Positions 1 through 10,009 of a stretch of DNA of 64,000 bases are shown piece after piece; positions within the stretch are counted from its first letter, which is position 1, and every line of letters starts with the position of its first letter. A model generated the notes under the pieces. It saw nothing but the letters and a program-made list of their open reading frames with translations. It did no database searches and was not told the origin of the DNA. This stretch comes from Blasia pusilla (taxonomy: Eukaryota; Marchantiophyta; Marchantiopsida; Blasiales), in assembly GCA_050084515.1 (NCBI GenBank), contig CM114271.1, positions 38,502,001-38,566,000 of the forward strand. Reading direction: 5' to 3'. The translations under genes were made by a program, and so were the position numbers.

Positions 1-353
1 GTGGAAGTAGGTAACACATTCAATTTATTTTCTTGTGTTACTATATTTAAAGAGTTATGCTCTACAAGAGTGTAATAAGCGATGATTGTTCTTTTTTTTG
101 CTCTTTTTTTGCCTATGATATACCATTTATCTATTCTTGGCATGAAATTACTGCTTTCGGAAAATAGAATTTTCTACAATCAACATACATTAGAAGAAAA
201 GTATGGTTTTTTGACTCAACAACAAATTACTTGTGAAAAAATGACCCAAATTTCAATTGGTTGGATTAATTTCATCTTCTAACTTACCAAACTAATACCA
301 TCGAGTTGGATGATTTCATGGAGGAGTTTGATAGTTGGTGCGATGCATAGAGG

Positions 354-1467
354 ATGCAGAACCAGCAGAGATTCAACCCCTATATGGCGTGGAAGGGACT
401 TTTTCAGCATCTAGAGGGCCCTTCCATGGATGATTACCACGAGTTTTGGATTCTCCATGAGGTAGAGATGGAGGCATGGAGACTATTTTGGTCTCCAAGA
501 TATGTGTCCCTCACAGGGCATGCGATGCATGATGTGGCGGCTGCAGTAGCACCCACTAACCCCACAGAGGAGACACTTGGAGGAGTTGTTGACTTGAGTC
601 TTATGAGTGTGACCAGCCGAGTACCACCTGCGTTCAACCCATTGGTTGAACGTTCAACCTAACAGTTGAGAGAGTTTTTGAGAGGTCTATGCATGGCTCT
701 GATGGTTGATCACAATGACTCATGGTGTGACAGAGGCGCAAGCGGTTCAGTTCTGGTATGCGATACTAGACCGCGAGTTGCATAAGACAGTGTGAGATGC
801 AACTCTCTTACATGTTGGTTCGCCTACTCTCAAGTTTTTATTTTTGTTGGCGGAGTGCATTGAGCTCAACATACTTGAGAGAGTTTTGATGACAGGCATG
901 TCATCTTCCAGGGAGACCACACAAGTGACAGTTTCTCCATGAGTGCCGCAACGCACTACTCAAGATAGAGTCATGGGACCGAGGGCTACGGGAGGATACC
1001 AAGAGCCACGACCACGACCAGTTCAGTCATACGCTGGGCAGCAAGGCTAAGGTATTTCTTGTTGGACGTGTAGAGGATCACATCGTCTGCGAGATTGTAG
1101 ATAGCAGAGTGGAGTGCAGGCAACACCATCAGCTGTATATGAGGCGGCCCAGGGGAGGCCACCCTTACCTCAGTGTAATCATTGGCAGAGATATGGGCAC
1201 TCACGTGAGAGATGTTTCGAGCTCCACCCTGAGCTATGCCTAGAGGGAGGTCGAGGACCTGGAGGTGGCAGAGGACAAGGTGCAGGTGGTCAAGGACGTG
1301 GTGAAGGCAAGATCCCACCACTAGCCAAAGCGAGTGCAACATTTGCATCAGAGGCAGCTTTGGCGAGGATTGCTCAGTTGGAGCAATGCATTCATGCTAT
1401 GACGGCACAACAGGCATCTACGTTAGGTGTAGGGGGCACGTTGACTTCCGGATCTGCTCGGGCCTAG
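354..1467 (+). pseudogene. Ty3/gypsy gag remnant with two zinc knuckles
   Basis: The gag (nucleocapsid) protein packages retrotransposon RNA. Two CCHC-type knuckles lie close together in one frame. The first, at about 1060-1096, reads CWTCRGSHRLRDC (CX2CX3HX4C, one residue short). The second, at about 1156-1197, reads CNHWQRYGHSRERC, where the second cysteine has become tryptophan. A stop at about 1102 separates them. A Gly/Arg/Gln-rich basic tract follows at about 1240-1310, as expected for an RNA-binding tail. The upstream piece (354-659) is acidic and capsid-like but not identifiable alone. Because of the stops and the lost zinc ligand I call this a pseudogene. Confidence 0.7.
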
Positions 1468-1796
1468 GCAATGGCGGGAGATCTAGGAGGTATGGGATTT
1501 TTGTGCAACATCGCACAAGTGGATGCAGTGGTTACGAGAGGCGCGGTGAGAGCTTTTGAGCCACGAGGATCCGATGTGGAGTTGGATCCCAGAGGGGAGA
1601 GGCTTGCAGGCTGGCTAGACTTCCCCAGTCTTTCACATTGTCAGAGGCTCTTCGGACCCCAGCGATGGTCCCTAGACGGCCTTTGAGGAATGTTGTTATC
1701 GTAGATGCCGATGCAGTTAGAGGAGGGGGTGAGGTGACTACGTCTACTAGGCCTATGGAACATTCAACAGGGCCTATTACTAGCATGTTATGAGAG

Positions 1797-2538
1797 ATGG
1801 CGACGGCTTTGTGTAGCGTCTCACTATTTACGGGTAGAGATTTTTTGACATATGGAGGTCGACCAGTTGAGGTTTTTTGGTTGGTGGCGATGCTCTGTGA
1901 GAGCGATGAGTTTAGTTCTTCTAGTGTTGAGACGCGCACAGGAGATGTGGCAGAGGTACCCTTGGAGCAGGTTCTCAGGATGAGAGCCATAGAGAGTTGG
2001 CATGCAGCAATGGCTAGATTGGCAGAGTTGCCAACTAAACCAGCGATAGAGGGTGCAACCGTCTCACCAGGAGTTGTTGTCTTGGACAACCGAGATGGAG
2101 TTTTCCAGTTGGTTGGTCCATCCAGAGTCATGTATCGAGTGCAAAGAGTGCTACTTGATTAGAGCACTACACCTTATGTTGTCGAAGGCGGCATGTGTAG
2201 CGATGGGATTGCAGAAGTGTGAGATCACTCCATGTCTATTCCATATTCAAACTTCACTAGGAGGCACATCCCTGACACAGTTCTTGACTCGCGATGAGAT
2301 TGTAGTGAGGATTCGACCCGATCATCCTACGAATAGTGCAATGGTGCGGACGCGAGCGGTTGTGACATCGGCCGAGTCTTATGATGTTTTGGTAGGGGCT
2401 ACCATATTGTATTCTCTCAAATTCACACTTGACTTTTGGGAGGAGACAACTTCCTATCGACCAAGTTGGAAATCAGGTGAGGGACGAGCCAGTCAGCTAC
2501 CCGTGCAGTATGCAGGGAAATTTGATGGTTCACTCTGA
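1797..2538 (+). pseudogene. Retropepsin-like (aspartic protease) region of the Ty3 polyprotein, catalytic motif lost
   Basis: This lies between gag and the methyltransferase region, where Ty3/gypsy elements carry their protease. The stretch at about 2160-2450 contains LMLSKAAC, then a threonine-rich strand region and SYDVLVGATILY. That layout matches retropepsin-like domains (flap and the hydrophobic LVG strand). The Asp-Ser/Thr-Gly active-site triplet expected just before LMLSKAAC is not there: the aligned residues read LIR. The reading also crosses a frame change near 2053-2160. The assignment to protease rests on position and fold pattern and is moderate. Confidence 0.5.
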
Positions 2539-2595
2539 GGGTCAACCACAACAATTGTCGCTTATTGTGGCACATTATATTGGCATGGAGATTTA

Positions 2596-3510
2596 ATGGA
2601 GGGGAATGCCGATGTAGAGGATATTCCTATAGAGGATACTCCTGAGGAGTGGCATGCGATGACGAGCGTGGCTACATCTGGTGGTGATACTTCTTCATCT
2701 TTGTGGGGAACGAGCATAGATTTGCAAAGGAGAGCAGACAAGCTTGTGAGTCAGGTGTGGAGCCGAGCCTATGCTCTAGAGCAAGATGGGAGAGATTTAC
2801 CACGTGCTCTAGGAGTGGAGACATTGACACCCTTGGACACCATACCGATTGTGTGGCAGTATCCTGAGGAGGGTGTACGTATACTAGATCTGTTTGGAGG
2901 GATTAGTACAACATTGGTTGCAGTGTTGCAGGCCAGAGTACAAGTACAACAATACTTGTATGTTGAGAGAGATGACACTGCACGTAGAGTCTCACTACAT
3001 CATGTGTCGAGACTAGTCCAACAATAGGACCAACAGTGATGTTGAATGCGGCGAGTGTTGGATCGTGCACACACCGTCCACGATTGTAGGGGACGAACTT
3101 TTTACCATCTGAGTTACTACGACGGGCTTTTGATGGAGTCCAAAGACCATTACTACTTACAGTGGATGCAATCTTGGATCTAGGGCGGCAATCTCAGGTT
3201 GTTACTCGTGATGATGTACCACCGTTGGCAGTGGCCAATCGGGTGGGCCAGTAGAGGGCAACATCGCCTACGTTGGTGAGTTTTTTTGTAAGGGAGGACC
3301 AGCCATGATATGGGATGACTAGGCAGGTACACTAGTGGAGCCCAACGCTGACGAGCGAGAGCGAGCTATGGGATTCTCTACAGGTACGACAGCGGTGCCT
3401 ATGATGGCACAAGCGTCTCGCACACAAGTAGTGGGTCAGGCTATGGACCTGAATTTTCTTACTTTGGTGTTCAATCTTGGTTTGGCTGAGCAGAGATAGA
3501 TGCAAGAGGC
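2596..3510 (+). pseudogene. C5-cytosine DNA methyltransferase-like domain (DNMT3-like) inside the retrotransposon, core deleted
   Basis: Seen in three frames. At about 2868-3024: RILDLFGGISTTL then YLYVERDDTARR, matching motif I (SAM-binding DLFxG loop) and motif II (acidic residue after the second strand) of C5 methyltransferases. At about 3036-3260: LNAASVGSCTHRPRL then a TRD-like stretch ending near VANRVGQ. At about 3293-3500: EPNADERERAMGFSTGTT then QVVGQAMDLNFL, matching motifs IX and X (ERxRxMGF, and the GNAMD-like strand). The region that should hold motif IV (Pro-Cys), VI (Glu-Asn-Val) and VIII is absent between 3027 and 3036, so the copy cannot methylate DNA. It sits between protease and RT in the same polyprotein. 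Family knowledge: retrotransposon-borne cytosine methyltransferases have been reported from dinoflagellates and charophyte algae. Moderately high confidence from motif order. Confidence 0.75.
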
Positions 3511-3739
3511 GTTTGTGACATTACGTCCACTTTGCAGCGCAGCATCTACTGGGACAGGTGAGACACTGGCTGGGGGCGCGATGGTGATGTAGAGGCATCC
3601 ATGGACTTCATGGGACATGTTATGAGAGCATAGAGAGATGGGAGTTCATTTCGTTGATGCAGGACATAGTGGAGTGCAAGACATAGTGGTGTTTGAGTTG
3701 GGAGCGCATGTTGCTGCTCCAGAAGTTGCTAGTTAGCAA

Positions 3740-5326
3740 CCACCACCCTCCCCTTCTCCAGAGGTCACAAGAGTGACTTGGGAGCCAATGATTGGTCCTA
3801 AGTTGACAGGAGCGCAGAGGAGACGAGTGTTGCAGTTCTTGTGGAAATTCACGGAATGTTTTGCATATAGTATGCACGACTTGGGTACGCTGAAGAGTCC
3901 ACGTATTTGGATCGAGTTGGATAGTGATACTCCTATCTTTCGACGACCCTACGCATATTCTGACATGGAGCGAGCCTTTATTCAAAGTAAGAGTCGAGAC
4001 TTGGCTGACACTAGATTGGTGGAGAGATCATTGGGAGAGTATGTATCTGCCAATGTTATGCCGGCGAAGAAAGACATGCACGGCCAATGGACCGATAGGT
4101 AGATGTGTGGGGATTACCGTCCTATCAATCTGCATACGAAGGCCAATCGCTATGCTATGCCTACTCTCGATGAGATCTTTGATGCGTTGGGGCATGCAAG
4201 GATCTTTAGTTGTTTGGATCTCCATGCTGGCTATCATCAGTGGCCCATCCGAGTGAAGGACAAGAAGAAGACAACATTTTGGGGGATAGATCCTTTCGGG
4301 AAGGATTGTTTGTATAAGTGGCGGTTCTTACCATTTGGGTTGAAGAATGCCCTTGCGGGTTTTCAACGAGTTATGGATAGGATTTTGGCTGGTTTGGATT
4401 ATGCAAGATGTTACATTGATCACATTATCGTCTTCAGTGCCACGGTTGAGGAGCATGAGAGACATCTGGAGGAGGTGTTTCAATGATTGCAGTTATATGG
4501 GCTCAAGTTACATCCAGGCAAGTGCAGGTTCTTTCATGACCAGATTGAGTACCTTTGACACAAAATTTATCGAGGGGGTATTGGAGTTCAACAGACAAAG
4601 GTGGAAGCCATAGCGCGCATTCCCCGCCCTACAGATGTGAGTCGAGTTTGAGCTTTCATGGGATTGGCAAACTACTACCATTGGTACGTGAAGGGCTTTA
4701 GTGCGATTGCGAAGGCATTCACTTTGCTAACTAGGTTGGACCAAGAGTGGTTTTGGGGAGATCATTAGGAGCGAGCATTTCAAGAGCTCAAGGACAAGTT
4801 GACGTCCTCACTCATTTTGAGAAGACCTATGCGTGGTCGTTCGTTCCAGTTACATATGGACTGGAGTATGTTGGGGTTAGGAGCGGTGCTCACTCAGAGA
4901 GATGATGAGGGGAAGGAGTTTGTAGTGGCATATGCGAGCCGCTCGAACAACGTTGCCGAGGCAAAGTACAATTCCTATGAGGGGGAGTGCTTAGTTGCAG
5001 TGTGGACAGTGGCCCATTTCAGATGTTATTTGTTCGGGAACCCTTTCACGCTCATCACTGATCATCAACCATCTGAGTGGTTGATGAAGTCTGACAAGCT
5101 TACAGGGAAGCTTGCCAGATGGTCACTCTTGTTGCAGGAGTATGATTTTCAGGTTGTCCATCACCCAGGACGTCTGAACCAGGATGCGGACGGGTTGAGC
5201 CATAACCCATGCACGAGCCAGAGCGATGCGACTGGAGCGCGGTGGCATAGTGAGAGTTATGAGGAGATGGTGCCATGTTGGCACACATCTGCCTATTTGT
5301 GTATGTTGGCTATGTTAGGTCAGTAG
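3740..5326 (+). pseudogene. Reverse transcriptase and RNase H of the Ty3/gypsy element
   Basis: The frame is continuous from 3773 to 5326 apart from stops at about 4100, 4484, 4555, 4648 and 4768. RT: CGDYRPINLHTKANRYAMP, then FSCLDLHAGYHQWPI (motif A, catalytic Asp), FLPFGLKNALAGFQRVMD, and YIDH where the catalytic YxDD is expected, so the second Asp is lost. RNase H: LHMDWSMLGLGAVL (first Asp), SYEGECLVAVW (Glu) and LITDHQPSEWL (Asp), ending in the tether VHHPGRLNQDADGLS. Domain order and sequence type are typical Ty3/gypsy. The copy is dead because of the stops and the YIDH change. Confidence 0.92.
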
Positions 5327-5350
5327 GAGGCATTCACTCCAGGAGGGAGG

Positions 5351-6310
5351 TTGGATGGTGAGTCCTCACATCCAGATGCTAGTGAGGAGTCGGCAAGGAC
5401 CGGAGACATCCACGATGATGAGATGGTCTTGGAGTACCTACGCACTAGTGTCCTAGCAAGCACAGTGGGTGCTAGAGAGCGGGATCAAGTCCTACAGCGA
5501 GCCAAAAGGTTCGGGTGGGAGGGGACGCATGTGCTTCAAGTTTGGGACAATGGACGAGTGCGGATGGTGCCGCATCCTTCGCAGCGAGCACGAGTCGTGA
5601 GATATGCTCACGAGGAGTTAGGGCATCTCAGAGTCAAGCGTATGTATAGCTTGATTCAGATTTAGTATTGGTGGCGTGGTATGCAGACAGATGTTCATCA
5701 ATTTGTAGCCAGATGCATTCTATGTGATAGGGTGCGGGCATCCTTCAATGCTGCGACACCACACTTGTATCCTTTACCGATCATGGGATTAGGGTATCGT
5801 TGGAGTTAAGACTTTGCAGAGCCTTTACCATTGACGAGACGCCATAGTCGGTACGTGTTGGTCATGGTGGAGCACTTCTCCTAGTGGATTGAGTTGGTAG
5901 CGTTTCTGGATAGGTCGAGTGAGGGAGTGGCTTGTGCATTTCTTGATAGAGTGCTTAGTCATTTTGGCGCATCAGGAGAGGTGTTGACAGACCATGGTAT
6001 TGAGTTTAGGGATGACTTTCAAGCCTTGTGTGATGAGACACTAATAGATCATCATACGACTTCTCGAGACGATCCAGAGGCAGATGGTTTGGCATAGAGA
6101 GTTGTGCAGACTGTGAAGAGAGGATTGTGTAAGTATGGACTCCAAAGAGGACACTTGGGACATTGGGACTGGTTGGCGATGGGTTACCGCTTCAGTCGGC
6201 AGGCATCCTTAGCATCATTCTCACCGTATTTCTTGCTCTATGGGAGAGAGCCATAGTTACCATCGTCGATTCGACGAGATGTGGTTGAGGTACTTGACCT
6301 TGACGATCCA
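5351..6310 (+). pseudogene. Integrase of the Ty3/gypsy element
   Basis: N-terminal HHCC zinc domain at about 5605-5735 (ELGHLRVKRMYS, then CILCDRV). Catalytic core at about 5805-6150: the first Asp in DFAEPLPLTRR, the second in VLTDHGIEFRDDF, and the third position in SRDDPEADGLA followed by a TAG where the catalytic Glu codon belongs. A C-terminal stretch follows (FLLYGREP, then SIRRDVVEVLDLDDPDVWV). The frame equals that of RT/RNase H, so it was part of the same polyprotein. Stops at about 5663, 5808, 5881 and 6095 disable it. The same family recurs inverted at 9190-9660. Confidence 0.9.
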
Positions 6311-6559
6311 GACGTATGGGTGCAGACTCCCGGCTGCTCCGGAGTACGAGTATGACGCCAAACTGCTGGTAAAGCACAAAGATTTGCTGACACTCGGTTG
6401 TGTAACGTCTAATCGCCTGGGCAGGAATGGCTACAAGGCTACTTCGCTGTCACCGCCATTGTTTGGACAGTTTTGCAAGCATTTGATGACATTATTTTAT
6501 CCCTCTTGATCTTACTACCTAACAAATAAGCTCGTCAAGATGTGCTATATCCTTTGTCG

Positions 6560-7009
6560 ACGGGCACGTACAAGCAATGTTGGAGGCGCTTCATCCGAGC
6601 ACGAAGGCATTCTTGTCTCCTTTTTTAATCCATCTATATATTCATAAGCAAGAATTGACGGCAAAGGAAGCGCTAGATTGGTCGCAGGTCATTCCCGTCC
6701 GCTTGCCAAGAAAGAGCGGAGCGGTCACTAGTGGGAGCAAGAAGTCACCTCCCATGCGAAGCAGCCCCAAAGCAACATCCGCATACTTCGGCTTCAGGGA
6801 AAGCCGAGGAGTTCACCGAATTGCGAAGACTAAAGCGTGGCAGGGTCAATTTCGAAACACCCTCGGAACCAGAACCCGCAACTCATGAGGACTCCAATGA
6901 GACGCCTCGTGCTAGCGATCACCGTCCTACACTTCGTCCCATGTCCCAGACAGCCAACGAAAATCTGAGTAGTAAAAATGGCTCACCCGGCCTAAAACTC
7001 CACTCATGA
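6560..7009 (+). other. Open segment after the integrase, in the same frame, unknown
   Basis: The same frame as the integrase reopens at 6731-7009 and codes a basic, Ser/Pro/Glu-rich segment (for example ELRRLKRGRVNFETPSEPEP). It has no recognisable domain. It could be the tail of the polyprotein, part of a 3' untranslated region or LTR, or chance. No chromodomain is visible. Confidence 0.3.
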
Positions 7010-8300
7010 ATCTACATCGGCATATCGAACCACATCCATCCTTTGCTATGAGGGAATCCTGATGCTAGCACCCTAGCTCTTATACACCCACACACGTATA
7101 TGCAAGAGAGGTGCTCCTAAGGCTCAATATGAGAACGATGGCTTGAGAAAGCCATCTCTCTCACTCTTATACCCTTCGGAAGAGCCAAAAGGGTCGTCAC
7201 CAAGAAATAGCCTTACCAACGGCAACCTACGTGCACAAGTTAGTAAATTACCGAGTGATCGTTGACCCGATCAACGGGTTACCTGATGGAATAAAACCAC
7301 AATAGGAAAATCATCATAAACGACATTCCCGACGCAATAGACCTGTTGCCAACCTCATCCCACATCTCAAGATGAAGTTACACTCGAACAATCCGTTGAC
7401 TCTCTATGTTGTCGAAGGGATGGAACTCTATCTACGTCAAAATAGGATGTGACACATTCCACAATGCTTGCTCTTATGTATTCCACCTCTTTAAATGAGA
7501 GAACAACTATAGGCTATTTCCTTGAAGCCCAACTTATAAGTGAACTTCCCAAGCTTGTATACTCTTAAGATAAATGTAGAATGTTCATTACATGTGCTTC
7601 TTATCTAATCAACATCAATAAATCCTTGCATTGATAAACTTAGAGAAGGTCCAAATTCAACCCCAAACTAAACAAATAACTTTACAAATCGCATAATCCT
7701 CCTCATAACTTCAAGACGAGGTTTCTATGGCACTTGCATGAATTGACTTACCAAGCCAATTTTATAGATCAAGTTTGACGTGGTAATCGTCATGTAAATC
7801 AAACCAAGATTACACAAAAAAATCGAAGTAAAATAGGTTCAAACTTCACACGGCCCATTCCACTTTTGAATCTTCATATGGTCATCAATCTATATCCATC
7901 CTTTTCCATGAGAGAATTTGGACTTTAGTGACTTCTACCAAAGCATAAATTGATGAGTGCTCCATAGGCTCAACATGAGAAAGGGGGCGAGTGAGAGCCC
8001 CCTCCATGACCTCCCCACGTTTTCTACCCTTGGGAAGACCCAAAATAGCTCTTCCCCCAAAAATAACCCTAAATGATAACCTACATACACAAGTTACCAC
8101 ATGACTATTGACCTGGTCAACATATCACCTTCGGCCCCTTGAAAGAGAAAATTAGTGGAGTTTTCTAAAACTATGATCGAGACTCAACAGAATTGTAGCC
8201 AATCTTATTCGACCACTCAAAAATAAGTTATGTTGGAACAACATATTGAATCCCTACACCATCAACACCGTAAAACTCCATATGTTGGCCAACTATAATG
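7010..8300. repeat. Pair of diverged direct repeats (about 7010-7440 and 7870-8300)
   Basis: Two stretches about 860 bp apart share the same order of words. Examples are ccatcctttgctatgagg against ccatccttttccatgaga, followed by gtgctcctaaggctcaa against gtgctccataggctcaa, then cccttcggaagagcc against cccttgggaagaccc, and finally tgacccgatcaac against tgacctggtcaac. Divergence is high. Neither copy has an open frame of note. They lie on the 3' side of an inverted Ty3 integrase relic, so they may be duplicated LTR or untranslated sequence of that older element, but no TG...CA ends could be fixed. Confidence 0.5.
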
Positions 8301-9190
8301 TAACAAGTGTTGTGCACATATACATTGGTGCACAATCTACATCGTTGTTCATATCTACACAACAAACACTATTGATCTTACAAATATATAGGTAGATCAA
8401 GAAATATACAAAAATATATCCACACATATACAAGATCACACAATCGTCCCCCTAACACCCATCACATCCACTTGATATACTCTACTATCCTATGCTCATG
8501 CGAGACAAACCCATCATCATGTGGGAATTGCATCAAGAGGGGGGATCAAGCATCATTAAAGCACAACATATGCCATTCTCTAGAACAACCATCACAAACC
8601 AATATGGTGGTTGCACCTCCAACATATCCACGCAACATGCACCTCAAGCCCGCCACCACCATTTCCAAATTTGGATCAATATTTCCCTACCACATTTGGA
8701 AGATATTATGACAAAAAATCGCATATATGTCCATTCCAAACCATACCTTTGCATCCATCCAACATCAGGACTCTGATAGGTAACACCTTCTACATATGAA
8801 AAATTTTGGGTCCTACAATAACATCTAGCCTCCTTGATATCACCTCCTATAAGTACACAAACTTTCCAAGATGGAATCTCCCAATCTTTGGACTATAGCC
8901 TCCTCTTCCACGAATGAGCATATATTTCAAAGGATCTATGTGTTGAGCAATAACCAAGTTCTCAAATGCCATGGACATAACGCTATGAAAAATCTCCATC
9001 CTATAAGAATATGCTAGTACCTATATATGCATGCAGTCAAGATCCCAAAACCTCTATCATGTCACCTCAAATATTTGTCGATAAATTATGCTCGCTCTCG
9101 TGGAGCTAAAATTGCAGTGAAAATGACGTCAAGCATACATGCAAAGTGAAACGATATCACATAACCAACTATGGCAATTGTAGGTCTCAC
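8300..9190 (-). other. Degenerate sequence probably belonging to the inverted Ty3 relic
   Basis: There is no convincing gene. Short open frames on both strands (for example 8472-8711) look like chance or decay. By position the stretch should correspond to the integrase C-terminus and downstream sequence of the minus-strand relic at 9190-9660, but I see no motif that proves it. Confidence 0.35.
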
Positions 9191-9660
9191 ACTCATTGCA
9201 AGTCATACTTGTGTAATACTCTCTTCACCGTCTCTACTACTCTCTTCACCAATCCATCCGCCTTAGGATGATCCCTAGATATGGTGTGCTCATATTTCAA
9301 TGCATGATCATATAAGGCTTGAAACTCTCCTCAAAGCCCGATACCCTGGTCAGTCAACACCTCTAAGGGTACATTGCAACAACTCAATACACAATCTATA
9401 AATATATAAGTTTGCCTCTCCCTCACTATCACTATTTGCTAGTGCTACCAACTCAATCCACTTAGAGATATACCCCAACATGACCAACACGTACCTGTGA
9501 TAACGCCCCAACAATGGCAAAGGTCTCGTGAAGTCTACACTCCACAAATAGCATGATCTTGTGATTGGAATGGGAGCATTGAAGGATTCTTGTACTCTTA
9601 TCACACACCATATACATGGCTACTACTAAATGTTGTTTTGCATACCACACCACCTTTATT
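9190..9660 (-). mobile_element. Inverted, degraded Ty3/gypsy integrase fragment
   Basis: On the minus strand: SVDFTRPLPLLGRYHRYVLV then YISKWIELVALAN, a frame change, then VLTDQGIG, EFQALYDHALKYEHTISRDH and PKADGLVKRVVETVKRVLH. These are the three blocks of the retroviral-type integrase core and match the first element (5805-6150) block by block, so it is the same family. The zinc-binding part and RT are not recognisable upstream of 9660, so this is a truncated fragment in opposite orientation. Confidence 0.75.
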
Positions 9661-9674
9661 GAACATTGAGTAAG

Positions 9675-10008
9675 TTCATCCTTCCCAACGAGTAAATATT
9701 ATGTGATGTTCCCACTAGGACATTTTGGAGTAAAACGCTTACTCCAAGATGTCAAGACTTCTAGTGGGAACGTCACACAATATATACTCGTTGGGAAGGA
9801 TGAAGCATTACCCACACTCTACTATCCTCTTCTGCGAGTACTCCCGACAAGTATATATTGTATGACATCCCCACTAGGAGTCCAGACATTTTGGAGGAAA
9901 AACACTTTACTCCAAAATGTCCGGACTCCTAATGGGAACGTCACACAATATATATTCGTTAGGAAGGATGAAGCACCGCCCACACTCTATTATCCTCTTA
10001 TGCAAGTA
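9675..10008. repeat. Two tandem copies of a foldback (MITE-like) element
   Basis: Unit 1 (9675-9804) is an imperfect palindrome. Its left arm begins ttcatccttcccaacgagta and its right arm ends in the complement, meeting at a short loop near 9731-9740. Unit 2 (about 9849-9960) is a second palindrome of related sequence, with arms reading actaggagtccagacatttt and its complement around a loop at 9897-9909. The spacers after the two units are also alike (cccacactctactatcctct at 9814 and cccacactctattatcctct at 9979), so a whole module of about 165 bp is duplicated in tandem. No coding capacity. Confidence 0.75.
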
Positions 10009-10009
10009 A

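Larger units (their letters stand above)
1..6500 (+). mobile_element. Degenerate Ty3/gypsy LTR retrotransposon with embedded C5-methyltransferase domain, left end outside window
   Basis: Seen: in order on +, gag-like sequence with zinc knuckles, a retropepsin-like region, a cytosine-methyltransferase-like region, reverse transcriptase, RNase H and integrase. RT before integrase is the Ty3/gypsy order. Several in-frame stops and at least two frame changes make it non-autonomous. The RT-RNase H part stays in one frame from 3773 to 5326, and the integrase is in that same frame from 5351, so the original was probably one long polyprotein. No 5' LTR is visible because the window begins inside or just before the element. 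The 3' LTR is not identified. It may start near 6400, where a TGTAACGTC-type start follows the last integrase homology. No target-site duplication could be tested. Confidence 0.9.
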
